Positions 38,101 to 46,379 of a stretch of DNA of 64,000 bases are shown here, piece by piece. Numbering within the stretch: the first letter of the stretch is position 1; every line of letters starts with the position of its first letter. The translations under genes and the position numbers were made by a program. The stretch comes from Owenia fusiformis (Eukaryota; Annelida; Polychaeta; Sabellida; Oweniidae): positions 26,520,822 through 26,584,821 of the forward strand of contig CAIIXF020000008.1 in the NCBI GenBank assembly GCA_903813345.2, in the 5' to 3' direction. Below the pieces are notes generated by a model, which was given only the letters and a program-made list of their open reading frames with translations, searched no databases and was not told the DNA's origin.

Positions 38101-41100
38101 AACGGGAGATTTTACGGTAGTTTGAACAAAAATACTGTTGATTTTAGCAGAAATACGGTAGATTTTCAAAATTTTACGGTAGATTTTCAAAAATTTACGG
38201 TAAATTTTCCGGCCGTTCTCAGCGAAAAAACGAGTTTTTTTAAAAAAAATTTACGGTAGATTCCGAAAAAAATACGGTAGATTTTTTACGGGCGTTTTTA
38301 CGGGAAAAAAATGGCATTTTCTTACGGTAGTTTGTCATTTTTTACGGAAAAACGAAAAATTTACGGTAGATTCCCGTAAAAATACGGTAGGTTGGCAGGT
38401 ATGGCTTCATATAATCAAATCCTTTAAAAGAAGGGGACCTCAAAAGCCATCTAGCTTCACAATTTGGACACCGAAATGCCTAGGTCAAAATCTAGGTCAA
38501 ATTCATAGGTTTTCCTTATTTTTTCGATTCTGACACTACACTTTAATTATATTCTTCGAAATTCTGTATACATGTAGCCAAGAATATGCTAATAGTGTTA
38601 GCCTTTTGCCGTCAGAAAGTATTTTGACCCACTTTTGAGATATGGTGTCCGAAAAGTAGGTCAAAATAAAAAATTCTCCAAATTGAATATATGAGTTATG
38701 AATTAAGGGTAGAATTCTGTCAGGAATCCGAATCTGCAAACCAAATTTCAATCCGACTTCCGGTTCGGAAGTTATGGCGTGTCCGAAAAGTAGGTCAAAA
38801 TAAAAAATCTCCAAATTTAACGTATGAGTTATGAAATAGGGGTAGAATTTTGTCAGGAATCCGAATCTGAAAACCAAATTTCGATCCGACTTCCGGTTCG
38901 GAAGTTATAGCGTTTTGAAATTTCGAGAAAAATCGATCTGATGGTATCCTGATAGAAAGTCAAGAGTAGAGAAGAAAATATTGAAAAATTCATCCATCCT
39001 TCCTATCTCATCCTACCCTATCCTTCCTATCTATCCTTCCTTCATATCTTTTCCTTCCTATCCTATCCTATCCTATCCTATCCTTTCTTCCTATTCTATT
39101 CTATCCTATCCTTCTTTCTTATTCTATCCTATCGTTCTTTCCTATTCTATCCTATCCTACCTTCCTATTTTATTTATCCATCTCTTTCTAGATGACTCAG
39201 CTTATTCTGGATGACTCGGCTTATTCTGGATGACTCGGCTAAAAAAAGTCTAGATCTGGAGTCTGAAATTGAACTTCGTTCAATTTCCAAAATCTAGTTA
39301 TTATTTGTATTTATATATTTAAGAAAATGTTTTTAATAATGAGTTAGTGTTTTTGAAACAGTGCATCTAATCTAATGTAATGCAATGTTTGAAAAAGACC
39401 AATACATTTCAGAATCTATGAAATAAAAACATTTTCTGAAAACAGAAACAAAATATCTACAGAAGTTCATTTTCAGTAGTAAATAACAGTAAAAGAATAA
39501 ATGAAGAAGAGAACACACTCCAATGGCGTAGCGTCATATACGCATAAAACGCCATGGCGTACTCTCAACAGTTGATTTTTTATATTGATTTGCCCCACAC
39601 TTCAAAAATGGCTAATAATTTACATTTTATTCGTATATAGTTGGAATTTCGTATTTCAAACGCCCCAGAACGCTTCAAATTCATTTTCTTTTTCACTTTC
39701 TTTTTTTTCTTGGGGGGACCTCCCCCGAACCCCCCTCAAAGCACGTCTATTTCGCTTACTCGCGGCGTACACTCACAAAATACCCACGCTACGCCACTGC
39801 ACTCAGTCTGTTTTAACATTCATTCACATGAATTAATAAAATTAAATCTTTGAAATAAGGCTTTTTCATGTATGTTGTAAATTAAACTGTAATAAATGTT
39901 GTTCTGATGGCAGGTGATATCTTAGAACAGAGGTATGACATCACAGGCAGGCAGAGCTCCATCTCTGAGCAGAAGTCATCTTTTATGGACAAGACTGAGA
40001 TGAGGAAGAGGCTGGATGTAAGTGTAGTCATGGGTTTTCTCATGAAGTAGGCTCTTGCAATGTTTTACTCAAGGGTAATGGGAAAAAAGATGCCATATCT
40101 TACATGTCTAATGCCTTGGACATATTTGCCCCGGTTTTCACTACAGCGCCCTGTCGATTGAGTATTTTGTTCAAAATTGAATACAATATTGAACAAAACA
40201 CTCAATCAGCTGGCTGCCGGCCGATGGATCGGGGCAAATGTGACCCAGGCATTACATGTCAAAAGTAAAAGTAAATGGTTAAATTGCTACTTTCCTTGAG
40301 TATATACCCTGGGTTATCAGTTTCTATGGATTGACTTTAGGAGGTTCATTTATTACGATAAGTGTATGTGTGACATATTATCTCCTTAACATATTTAAGC
40401 ATCCTAATGAGAACATGGTAAAATTAAAATATTTTTCATAACTGGCAAGATGCCACATACATTCTTAAAAGTGCATAATTACTTGTGTAATAAAAAAAAT
40501 AGTGTAATAAAATTGTGAGTCTATGGAATCACCAAGTTGTCTGTTCATCTGTCCATTCTTTTGTTGCTTTTTTTGGAATATGAAAATTCCCCTTGCATAC
40601 ATCTCAAATAAAATAAATATTGAATATTCCAGGAGCTGCACAAGATGGAGGAGTTGTGTAAGAAATCAGAACAAGATCTGGAAGTAAAGCGCAATCAGTT
40701 TGAGGAGGAAAGGAATAAAGAACTTGACAGAATTGAGATTGAGAAATACAAACTGCAGGAAATGGAACATCAGGATAGGTCTCTTGCTCAAATTGATGTG
40801 AAAATCTTCCAAAAATCTTGAAATTCATACTTTAGTAGTTAATTTAATTATTGCAGATCAATTTTCCAAAATAGGATAACAAGACATGAAGACACCAGAT
40901 ATGTGTAGTGATATTTAAAGAATGGTTTCTCAAGTTTTCAAAAAGATTGGCATTCATTAAAATGTGAGATTGATGGAGATGTAAGAACATTATTATGTTT
41001 TATGTCATACTTTTCATGGTTGAATTTCTTAACTTGTTTTCAAGTGTGACCTAGTTTATAATACACTAATTTAATTTCAATTATGTATTTATTTTTATTT

Positions 41101-44100
41101 TGATAGAATTAATTCCTTGGTGGAGCAAGAGGTGAAAAAGCGCCTGTTTGAAGAAAAGGTTCAAAGAGAAAAACAACGAAGGATAGAACGAGAGAAGGAA
41201 AAACGTGAAAGAGATGAAGAATTGCAGAAGATCCGATTGGCTCATAAAAAGGAATTAGAAAGGTTGAGGAAAAAATATGAATTAAGGTAGGTTTAACCCA
41301 AGAGAGTAAATTAATCTGTAGTGCTGTGTTGAATAATTCAATTTTCCCTTCTTCTCTATGGCATGAGTGATTGTCTGAAAAATGGTTCTACCCCAGAAAT
41401 ACTCTAGTCTTCATCTACTTTCTAATTAATCTAGATTCAAAAAACTATTACCCAACTTTTCCTGATTTTTATAAAAAAAAATTCTCTATTTCTACCTTTG
41501 AATTAAAGGATGCTCATTTGGATATATGTATGGAAATATATTTGATTCACAAATTTATTCAATGGCTTTCAAGTATAATCAAAAATAGATAATATACTTG
41601 GCCTACCCCTATACTATAAAGAACCATTACCCACCAATATATATCATACAAAATATATATAACCCGCTAATATTTTTCAGTGATAACAGTCTTCCTGCTC
41701 CTTCTAAAAGCAACCCTTATGCCTCTGTCATGGTAAGTCTCCCCTTTAATCAATCCCCAAGATTCCCCCTTAAACATCACCTATAGCCTTGTCTTGGTTA
41801 ATTGTTTTGAGATATATAAATTTCTTAGTAACAAGGTTGCCTAATAGTCAAATATGAATTGTACTGTCTGAAGATTAAATCAGAAATTCATTGATGAGGA
41901 TTCAATTCAAAATGTCTGCTTTCAAAAAACATTTCATACTCTATTCAAATTCATATATTGCTCTAGATCATGATCACAGTCTTCATGTATATTAGTGTTT
42001 TCAGTGTAAAGGATTAAGATATATTCTTCTGTCCCTTTGTGTTTTAGACTGGGGAAAAGCTGCCACAGAATCAGAATGGAGATGTATGGGTGCCAAGAGT
42101 GAGTTCATTTTAATTTGTTTGAATCATGGGTTGAATCCAATGCACTTAGTAACCCTCATTGATGATGAGAATTCTTCGGAGAACAGTTTTGAGGATGAGG
42201 AAATGCCTGAGGAACATACTGCACTGCAGTTCTTTTCAGGATCACTCTGTTATCCTCTGTTTGATAACTAAATGGTTCTTTCAAGAACCAGTTACTCTCA
42301 AAATAGAAATAGGTCATGAATTTGTTTTTGCCATTGATTACATGAGATAGGGTTTGGTTCTGGTGGCCATTTAAAATGGGGAAATAATGTAAGCGCATAT
42401 TGGTCAATCATTAGGCCAGTAGTTGGCTGTAGGGCCTACCACTGTACCATTGACATGATTGATTTCTAATCTTAAGTTCCTCAGATAAATGTACTAACAT
42501 GAATACTGTAACATTGCTCCAGTGTATGTATTAAATATGAAAACCCAGAAGTACAAAATTTAATACAGACTTTAAGCAATAACAGAAAAAAAGAAACAAT
42601 TACATGTCTTGTAATCAAAGAAATGAACGTATTTCAGAAGGGTCCTCAAGCAGCCAGCTCAATGCCCAAACGTTCCACTTCAATGCCAAACTTGCCCATA
42701 GAGAACCCTATAATAATTGACATTCCATCATTCACAATGAGAGGCTATGGAATAGATGCTCACTATGAATATGAAGTCAAGGTAAGGCAAACAAATATGT
42801 CAGTATGAGCTACATGTACACCTGTGCTGTATATACTATATTTGCTGATATGGAGAATATGACCAAGCTGCCCATTTGGTGCAATAAAATTGCTTTACTA
42901 TTAAATATGTGACTGTGATTCTAATCTACAATATAACAATTTTATAAAATGACACATGATTGTTAATAGTCCCCAACATTTTTGTGGACAGTGTTCAACA
43001 GTTGATGTTTGGCATCTATAGCAAATGACAGTTGGTGACATTTTGCATGCATGTTAATGCCTTATATGACATTGTCATAAGTTTTTAAATCTGTAACAAA
43101 AACCTGTTTGCCAGATTTATGAATGTGTCGATATGATAAAACATTCAATGAATGCATGTGTAATGAATAAAAACCTTCACTCAGTGAACAAATTGCTATA
43201 AGACAGGACTCTATAAAATGTACATTATAGGCAGTAACTAAGTGTCTACATTTGGTATGTTTTAAGGATTAACTACTGTAGATACTCCTCTGACTCACCT
43301 CCATATCTTGATTATATGTGTAATTGTTGATGTTTACATTGCTAGGTGAATGTATTAGGAGACAGCTGGTCTGTCTACAGGAGGTATAGCAGGTTTAGAG
43401 AGCTACACAACACATTGCAGCATGAATATATAGAGGTGAGTAACAACACTTTGCAGCTTGAGTATGTAGAGGTGAGTAACAGCACTTTGCAGCTCGAGTA
43501 TGTAGAGGTAACAACACTTTGCAGCTTGAGTATGAAAATGTAGGTAACAGCACTTTGCAGCTTGAGTATATAGAGGTGAGTAACAACACTTTGCAGCTCG
43601 AGTATGTAGAGGTGAGTAACAACACTTTGCAGCTTGAGTATGTAGAGGTGAGTAACAACACTTTGCAACTTGAGTTTGTAGAGGTGAGTAACAACACTTT
43701 GCAGCTTGAGTATGTAGAGGTGAGTAACAACACTTTGCAGCTTGAGTATTTAGCGGTGAGTAACAACACTTTGCAGCTTGAGTATGTAGAGGTGGGTAAC
43801 AACACATTACAGCTTGAGTATGTAGAGGTGAGTAACAACCAATTGCAGCTTGAGTATTTAGAGGTGAGTAACAACACTTTGCAGCTTGAGATGTAGAGGT
43901 AACAACCCATTGCAGCTTGAGTATGTAGAGGTGAGTAACAACGCATTGCAGCTTGAGTATGTAGAGGTGAGTAACAACACATTGCAGCTTGAGTATATAG
44001 AGGTAAGTAACAACACATTGGAGCTTGAGTATATAGAGGTAAGTAACAACACATTACAGAATGAGTTAATAGAGGTGAGTAAAAACATTGCAATATACAA

Positions 44101-46379
44101 CATGAGTGTGCTTATGACTTAGTACATCAGTATTCAAGCTGACACAAAAGTTCCAGGTTAATTTTTCAGATTGATAAATTGTATTGTGCTCAACTAAGCT
44201 AAAGGACAGTGCCTAGGTTCTTCGGTACCGGAGTATAATTTCACCAATATTTAAAAAAAGTCATGAAGTAAATCTTGTTTTCAATCTTTGTGTTACAGGT
44301 TGGTGCACTGGCATTTCCACCTAAACGCTGGTTTGGTAACCGTTCTGAAAAGGTTCTCTCAGAGCGTAGAGTCCAGTTAGAGGTAAAAACATTGCAGTGT
44401 GATAGTGTATGCTTAATCTATAAACATGTGGTAATGAGTACTAATTAGACTCCAGATTGAAAATCTGGAGTCTATTGTTTTTGCCTGTTTTCTTTTTATT
44501 ATTCTTTTTCTTTTTTCTTTCTTCCTCCTAACAGATTTTCTCTCCAACTATAACATCTTATTCTTACTTAATCCAACGTACATGGTTAACTAAAGACTGT
44601 ATCCGGCTTTCTGGGAAATTAGGTCAAATTTTTATCTAGGTCAAAGGTCAAGAACTAGGTCAAATCTTACATTAACAACATTCTTCATCATATCTTCGTC
44701 AATATTCTTCGTAACTCCTTCATCTTTTTTTCACCGTGTAGGTTAGAAGAAGGCGAATCAAAGATATGACATCAGAATTTTAATTACTCTTACCAATTTT
44801 GAGATATGGCGTCCGGAAAGTAGGTCAGAACGAAAAGTTTTCCAAATTCAACATGTGAGTTATGAAATGAGTGTAGAATGATCTCAGGAATCCGAATCTG
44901 CAAACCAAATTTGGATCGGACTTCCGGTTCGGAAGTTATGGCGTTTTGAAAGCTCAAAAATCACTAAATTTGGTGCCTATGTTAAGTCAATGGAAAAAAA
45001 AAAACTTTTTCGAAGTGTAAAATACAAGATATAGACTTGGTACAGCTTAACATAATGAATGCTTATAAAAGAAGGGGACCTCAAAAGCTACATAGCTTCA
45101 AAATTTGGACACCAAAATGCCTAGGTCAAAATCTAGGTCAAATTCATAGTTTTTCCTTATTTTTACGATTCTGACATTACACTTTAATAATTTACTTCAA
45201 AATAGCAAAGAGTGTGCTAATAGTGTTAGCATTTTGCCGTCAGAAAGTATTTTGACCCACTTTTGAGATATGGTGTCCGAAAAGTAGGTCAAAATAAAAA
45301 GTTCTCCAAATTTAACATATGAGCTATGATTTAAGGGTAGAATTTTCCCAGGAATCCGAATCTGCAAATCAAATTTCAATCCGACTTTCGATTCGGAAGT
45401 TATGGCGTTTTGAAAGCTCAAAGATCGCTAAATTTGGTGCCCCATGTTATGTCAATGAGAAAAAAGATTTTTTTGAAGTGTAAAATACCAGATATAAACT
45501 GAGTACAGCTTAACATTCTGAAAGCCTATAAAAGAAGGGGACCTCGAAGGCTATCTAGCTTCAAAATTTGGACACCAAAATGCCTAGGTCAAAATCTAGG
45601 TCAAATTCATAGTTTTTCCTTATTTTTGCGATTCTGACATTACACTTTAATGATTTGCTTCGAAATTTTGTATACAGGTAGCAAAGAGTGTGCTTATAGT
45701 GTTAGCCTTCTGCCGTCAGAAAGTATTTTGACCCACTTTTGAGATATGGTGTCTGAAAAGTAGGTCAAAATAAAAAGTTCTCAAAATTTAACGTATGAGT
45801 TATGAATTAAGGGTAGAATTTTCTCAGGAATCAGAATTTTTAAACCAAATTTCGATCCAACTTCTGATTAGATAGTTATAGCGGTTTGAAGTCTCGAAAA
45901 GTCGATATGATGATATCCCCATATTAAGCCAATGGAGTCGAAGATAACATTCTTAAAAGTTGTCTAAATGTCTATATTCTAGCTGACTCAGCTTATTCTG
46001 AATGACTCAGCTTACAAGTATTTGGATGACTCAGCTTAAAAAAAGTCTGAAATCTGGAGTCTTAAATTGAACTTGTTCAATTTACATGTCTAGTAATTAT
46101 GAATACTTAAAAGTATTTTTACCATACACATACTTAAGAGCTCCCAACATAATACAAATAAAATGGTTAGCAAAGCTGTCACTTGGATTCACCTTACTTA
46201 ACACTTTTCATTTCATTTTTCAGAATTACCTACGTAATGTGATCGAGATATGCCGTAAGTTGCCAAATTGTCCGCTACATGCCACTAAAAATAAACACAT
46301 CAATAAACAAGTACTCCTCGAGTTTTCCACATTCTTCAAGAAAGGTGTATTTGAATCTACAAAACATGGAACTGGATGA
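21643..46379 (+). CDS. KIF16B: Kinesin-3 family motor protein, KIF16B-like (5'-partial)
   Basis: Role (known family): plus-end microtubule motor that carries PI3P-positive early endosomes. Seen: 24 exons with GT-AG borders: 21643-21743, 22434-22556, 23026-23198, 23739-23852, 24439-24561, 24810-24999, 25279-25364, 25790-25908, 26366-26573, 27237-27368, 28025-28093, 28916-29077, 29748-30583, 30927-31018, 31393-31419, 39914-40017, 40633-40778, 41107-41286, 41681-41732, 42048-42098, 42638-42781, 43346-43435, 44299-44382, 46224-46379. All phases agree: 3,562 coding bases, about 1,186 residues. Order: motor end, neck, FHA, coiled coil, PX, and a C-terminus FFKKGVF...KHGTG close to vertebrate KIF16B. 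The first exon starts inside DLAGSE, so about 240 N-terminal residues (P-loop, switch I) are missing; I did not find them upstream. A plausible AATAAA lies near 46966. Confidence 0.95.
21870..22020 (-). repeat. tRNA-Arg(TCT)-derived SINE or tRNA pseudogene
   Basis: On the minus strand ATGGATAAAGCATTAGACTT, then CTAATCCGAAGGT and CCTGGGTTCAAATCCAGG follow in tRNA order. The loop CTTCTAA gives anticodon TCT (Arg), and the T-arm (plus 21948-21965) pairs perfectly. The A-box side and the acceptor stem do not pair, so this is not a functional tRNA. An internal Pol III B-box (GGTTCAAATCC) is intact. The body probably extends toward 21870. Confidence 0.6.
22141..22433 (+). repeat. 84-bp tandem repeat duplicating a KIF16B intron-exon border
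   Basis: The unit contains TATATTTCTAG (3' splice site), the first 41 bases of the following exon and 43 bases of intron. Exon-like starts fall at 22182, 22266, 22350 and the true 22434, exactly 84 bp apart. Copies are almost identical, so the expansion is recent. A decoy acceptor would read into a TAA after 19 codons. Confidence 0.9.
23739..25364 (+). CDS. KIF16B: KIF16B exons 4-7: post-neck helix and FHA domain
   Basis: Exons 23739-23852, 24439-24561, 24810-24999 and 25279-25364. They encode a helical stretch ending [15 protein letters not shown], then [20 protein letters not shown] with [15 protein letters not shown], then the FHA core: [42 protein letters not shown], and [20 protein letters not shown]. 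The order matches vertebrate KIF16B. FHA domains normally bind phosphothreonine. In the first loop the usual GR (T-Y-V-G-R) reads T-T-I-G-T, so the canonical phosphate-binding Arg is absent. The EDEHC motif is retained. Confidence 0.93.
24283..24394. repeat. 56-bp tandem duplication in an intron
   Basis: GAGCAATAGTGTCATCATGA... through GTGAGAAGT is present twice with two substitutions. Confidence 0.85.
25524..25789 (+). repeat. About 33-bp minisatellite abutting a KIF16B 3' splice site
   Basis: About eight units of the type CATGCCCATTGTATGTGTGC + AATCAATTTGTCT fill the end of the intron. The last unit, GTACAATCAATATGTTTCAG, provides the acceptor of exon 25790, so part of the splice site looks repeat-derived. 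Confidence 0.85.
25790..31419 (+). CDS. KIF16B: KIF16B exons 8-15: linker and long coiled coil
   Basis: Exon 25790-25908 encodes a Ser-rich linker ([20 protein letters not shown]; vertebrate KIF16B has a similar SLSMTDLSKS stretch). The next seven exons (26366-31419) are almost wholly charged heptad sequence rich in E, K, Q and L, for example [20 protein letters not shown] and LEVKR-like repeats. Exon 29748-30583 is unusually large (836 bp, 278 residues). Exon 31393-31419 is a micro-exon of 27 bp (EMLLELQQK). Expected role: dimerisation and autoinhibitory stalk. The coiled coil is open on one strand without stops, and the phases join without exception. Confidence 0.92.
28418..28890. repeat. 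Two copies of a GTCACCACC...GGTGGTGACATTTTG repeat
   Basis: Copies at about 28418-28565 and 28745-28875 share GTTTGGC, GTTTGTAACAAATGGCAGGT (TCTGTAACAAATGGCAGGT in the second) and GGTGGTGACATTTTG. Further copies are at 31040-31175 and 42960-43060. All four lie in introns of the same gene, in the same orientation. Confidence 0.6.
31040..31180. repeat. GTCACCACC...GGTGGTGACATTTTG repeat, copy 3
   Basis: Begins TATGTCACCACCAGAAAAGG and ends GACAGGTGGTGACATTTTGG, with GTTCAGTGGTTAGCGTTTGG between. It starts about 20 bp after the donor of exon 30927-31018. Confidence 0.6.
31442..32680. repeat. Tandem repeat rich in GGCGGCCATTTTGAAAAATGGCCGCC hairpins
   Basis: About six units of 100-150 bp, each with CGAAAAGTAGTGGAGCGATTT, TGTTCATATTTGGTATGTGA, ATACTATAAGCATG and a palindromic GGCCATTTTGAAAAATGGCC. 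The left edge carries TCCCATCGAACGAAGTTCGG and CCTCCGTCCGTCCGTCTGTC. The right edge carries GTTCGATGGGATTCGCTACG, so short inverted words (CCCATCGAAC/GTTCGATGGG) may be its ends. A related fragment lies inverted at 50475-50605. Confidence 0.7.
33085..33685. mobile_element. MITE with TTAA target site (601 bp)
   Basis: TTAA at 33081-33084 and 33686-33689 flank AGGAATATTCCTTGCC ... GGCAAGGAATATTCCT. The arms stay complementary for about 200 bp each (GGAAGTGATGTCATC against GATGACATCACTTCC). TTAA duplication is typical of piggyBac and Kolobok. No transposase. Confidence 0.8.
33690..34565. other. Intron sequence, nothing recognised
   Basis: AT-rich part of the 8.5-kb KIF16B intron, without exon or clear repeat. 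Confidence 0.35.
34570..35201. mobile_element. Probable TTAA-type element, AGTGGGAATATCG...GAGCCGCT
   Basis: TTAA at 34566-34569 and 35202-35205. The inverted match at the ends is short (CTTAAAGTGG / CCGCTTTAAG). The interior is less AT-rich than the surrounding intron, with CGGAAGTT and CGATAGCTC words. Shorter terminal repeats make this less certain than 33085-33685. Confidence 0.5.
35206..35767. other. Intron sequence, nothing recognised
   Basis: AT-rich, no exon found. It ends in the TTATTATT target of the next element. Confidence 0.35.
36370..38403. mobile_element. Nested element CATACCTGCCAACCT...AGGTTGGCAGGTATG (2,034 bp)
   Basis: Inverted ends CATACCTGCCAACCT / AGGTTGGCAGGTATG are flanked by a 5-bp direct repeat GCTTC (36365-36369, 38404-38408). 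Both flanks of the interior are arrays of TTTGCGGTAGATTTT-like units of about 20-35 bp (36400-37135 and 38100-38390). Between them lies a CpG-rich stretch of unrelated composition (37141-37990). No transposase seen. The ends are hAT-like in style, although hAT elements usually make 8-bp duplications. Confidence 0.7.
37141..37990. other. CpG-rich segment between the GCGGTAG arrays
   Basis: About 850 bp rich in ACG and CGT words (GAACG, ACGTTCT, CGTACT) with little TpG excess, unlike all sequence around it. Open frames of 70-80 codons on both strands overlap, with no domain resemblance. I recognise no gene. Confidence 0.5.
38992..39180. repeat. Pyrimidine-strand microsatellite (TCCTA)n / (TTCCT)n
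   Basis: Nearly pure C/T/A on the plus strand, TCCTATCCTATCCTATCC with TTCTT variants. Inside the AGACTCC element copy 1 only; copy 2 lacks it. Confidence 0.85.
39521..39799. mobile_element. MITE CAATGGCGTAGCG...CGCTACGCCACTG (279 bp)
   Basis: Inverted ends CAATGGCGTAGCG / CGCTACGCCACTG with flanking CACTC on both sides (39516-39520, 39800-39804). A GGGGGGACCTCCCCC palindrome in the middle. Lies about 110 bp upstream of exon 39914-40017. Confidence 0.65.
39914..42781 (+). CDS. KIF16B: KIF16B exons 16-21: distal coiled coil and linker to PX
   Basis: Exons 39914-40017, 40633-40778, 41107-41286, 41681-41732, 42048-42098 and 42638-42781. They continue the coiled coil ([40 protein letters not shown]; a basic [14 protein letters not shown]-like helix), then a short Pro/Ser linker ([14 protein letters not shown]). 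The last begins the PX domain (IIIDIPSF and [13 protein letters not shown], the first strands). The donor at 40779 (AG|GTCTCT) is weak, but it restores R-I-N-S-L in frame, matching the family; reading on would stop at 40821. Confidence 0.9.
40126..40245. repeat. Small inverted repeat (hairpin MITE)
   Basis: ATTTGCCCCG ... GATTGAGTATTTTGTTCAA is mirrored by TTGAACAAAACACTCAATC ... CGGGGCAAAT. Arms are about 50 bp with mismatches. Lies between exons 40017 and 40633. Confidence 0.7.
42960..43065. repeat. GTCACCACC-family repeat, copy 4 (partial)
   Basis: Shares ATTTTTGTGGACAGTGTTCA, GATGTTTGGC and GGTGACATTTTGCATG with the copies at 28418-28890 and 31040. The left end is missing. Confidence 0.5.
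43346..46379 (+). CDS. KIF16B: KIF16B exons 22-24: PX domain and C-terminus
   Basis: Exon 43346-43435 encodes [20 protein letters not shown], with the R-R-Y-S-R-F motif whose Arg contacts the 3-phosphate of PI3P in PX domains. Exon 44299-44382 encodes [12 protein letters not shown] (the Pro-rich PPK loop) and ERRVQLE. Exon 46224-46379 finishes the fold (NYLRNVIEI) and ends [18 protein letters not shown] before TGA (46377-46379). The C-terminal wording is nearly the vertebrate KIF16B end. The donor at 43436 is the first of about 19 donor-like copies in a following array; the next exon joins in phase 0. Confidence 0.93.
43412..44083 (+). repeat. 36-bp minisatellite that multiplies a KIF16B 5' splice site
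   Basis: About 19 units of TTGCAGCTTGAGTATGTAGA + GGTGAGTAACAACACT. The first is the real exon end (TTGCAGCATGAATATATAGA-G|GTGAGT). Most units keep GAG|GTGAGT or GAG|GTAAGT, strong donor matches. Units are multiples of three; two irregular units (near 43507 and 43890) shift the frame by -4 and -5, a net -9. Long open frames on both strands here are translations of the repeat. Confidence 0.95.
44447..46093. mobile_element. AGACTCCAGAT...TCTAG element, copy 2 (1,647 bp)
   Basis: Same left hairpin (AGACTCCAGATTGAAAATCT...) and right hairpin (AAATTGAACTTGTTCAATTT) 6 bases before CTAG. TAATT flanks both sides (44442-44446, 46094-46098). The interior contains about three diverged 450-480-bp tandem blocks, each with GTCCGAAAAGTAGGTCAAAA, GAATCCGAATCTGCAAA and TCGGAAGTTATGGCG. 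No coding capacity. Lies in the last KIF16B intron. Confidence 0.75.

Larger units (their letters stand above)
35776..39297. mobile_element. AGACTCCAGAT...TCTAG element with terminal hairpins, copy 1 (host of a nested insertion)
   Basis: Left end AGACTCCAGAT-GTCA-ATCTGGAGTCT is a perfect hairpin with 11-bp stems. The right end has AAATTGAAC-TTC-GTTCAATTT, another perfect hairpin, 7 bases before the final CTAG. ATCTGGAGTC recurs near the right end (subterminal inverted repeat of the left end). TTATTATT flanks both sides (35768-35775, 39298-39305). The interior has AGGTCAAA, TAGGTCAAAATCTAGGTCAA and CCGACTTCCGGTTCGGAAGT blocks. About 2 kb of its length is a nested element (36370-38403). Copy 2 is at 44447-46093. 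Class unresolved: hairpin plus CTAG recalls Helitrons, but a target duplication argues against them. Confidence 0.7.

Noticed and set aside
38536-38877. Minus-strand open frame of 113 codons
   Set aside because: It contains two copies of a repeat block of the AGACTCC element, and the same peptide arises at 45197-45421 from copy 2.
40779-40821. Reading exon 40633 on to a TGA at 40821, giving a truncated kinesin
   Set aside because: Splicing at AG|GTCTCT (40779) restores [10 protein letters not shown] in frame, as in the family. The read-through tail has no similarity. It could still be a rare retained-intron isoform.
43395-44093. Minus-strand open frame of 232 codons, Cys/Tyr/Ser-rich and repetitive
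   Set aside because: Antisense translation of the 36-bp splice-donor minisatellite; no start context or splice sites, and all frames behave alike.
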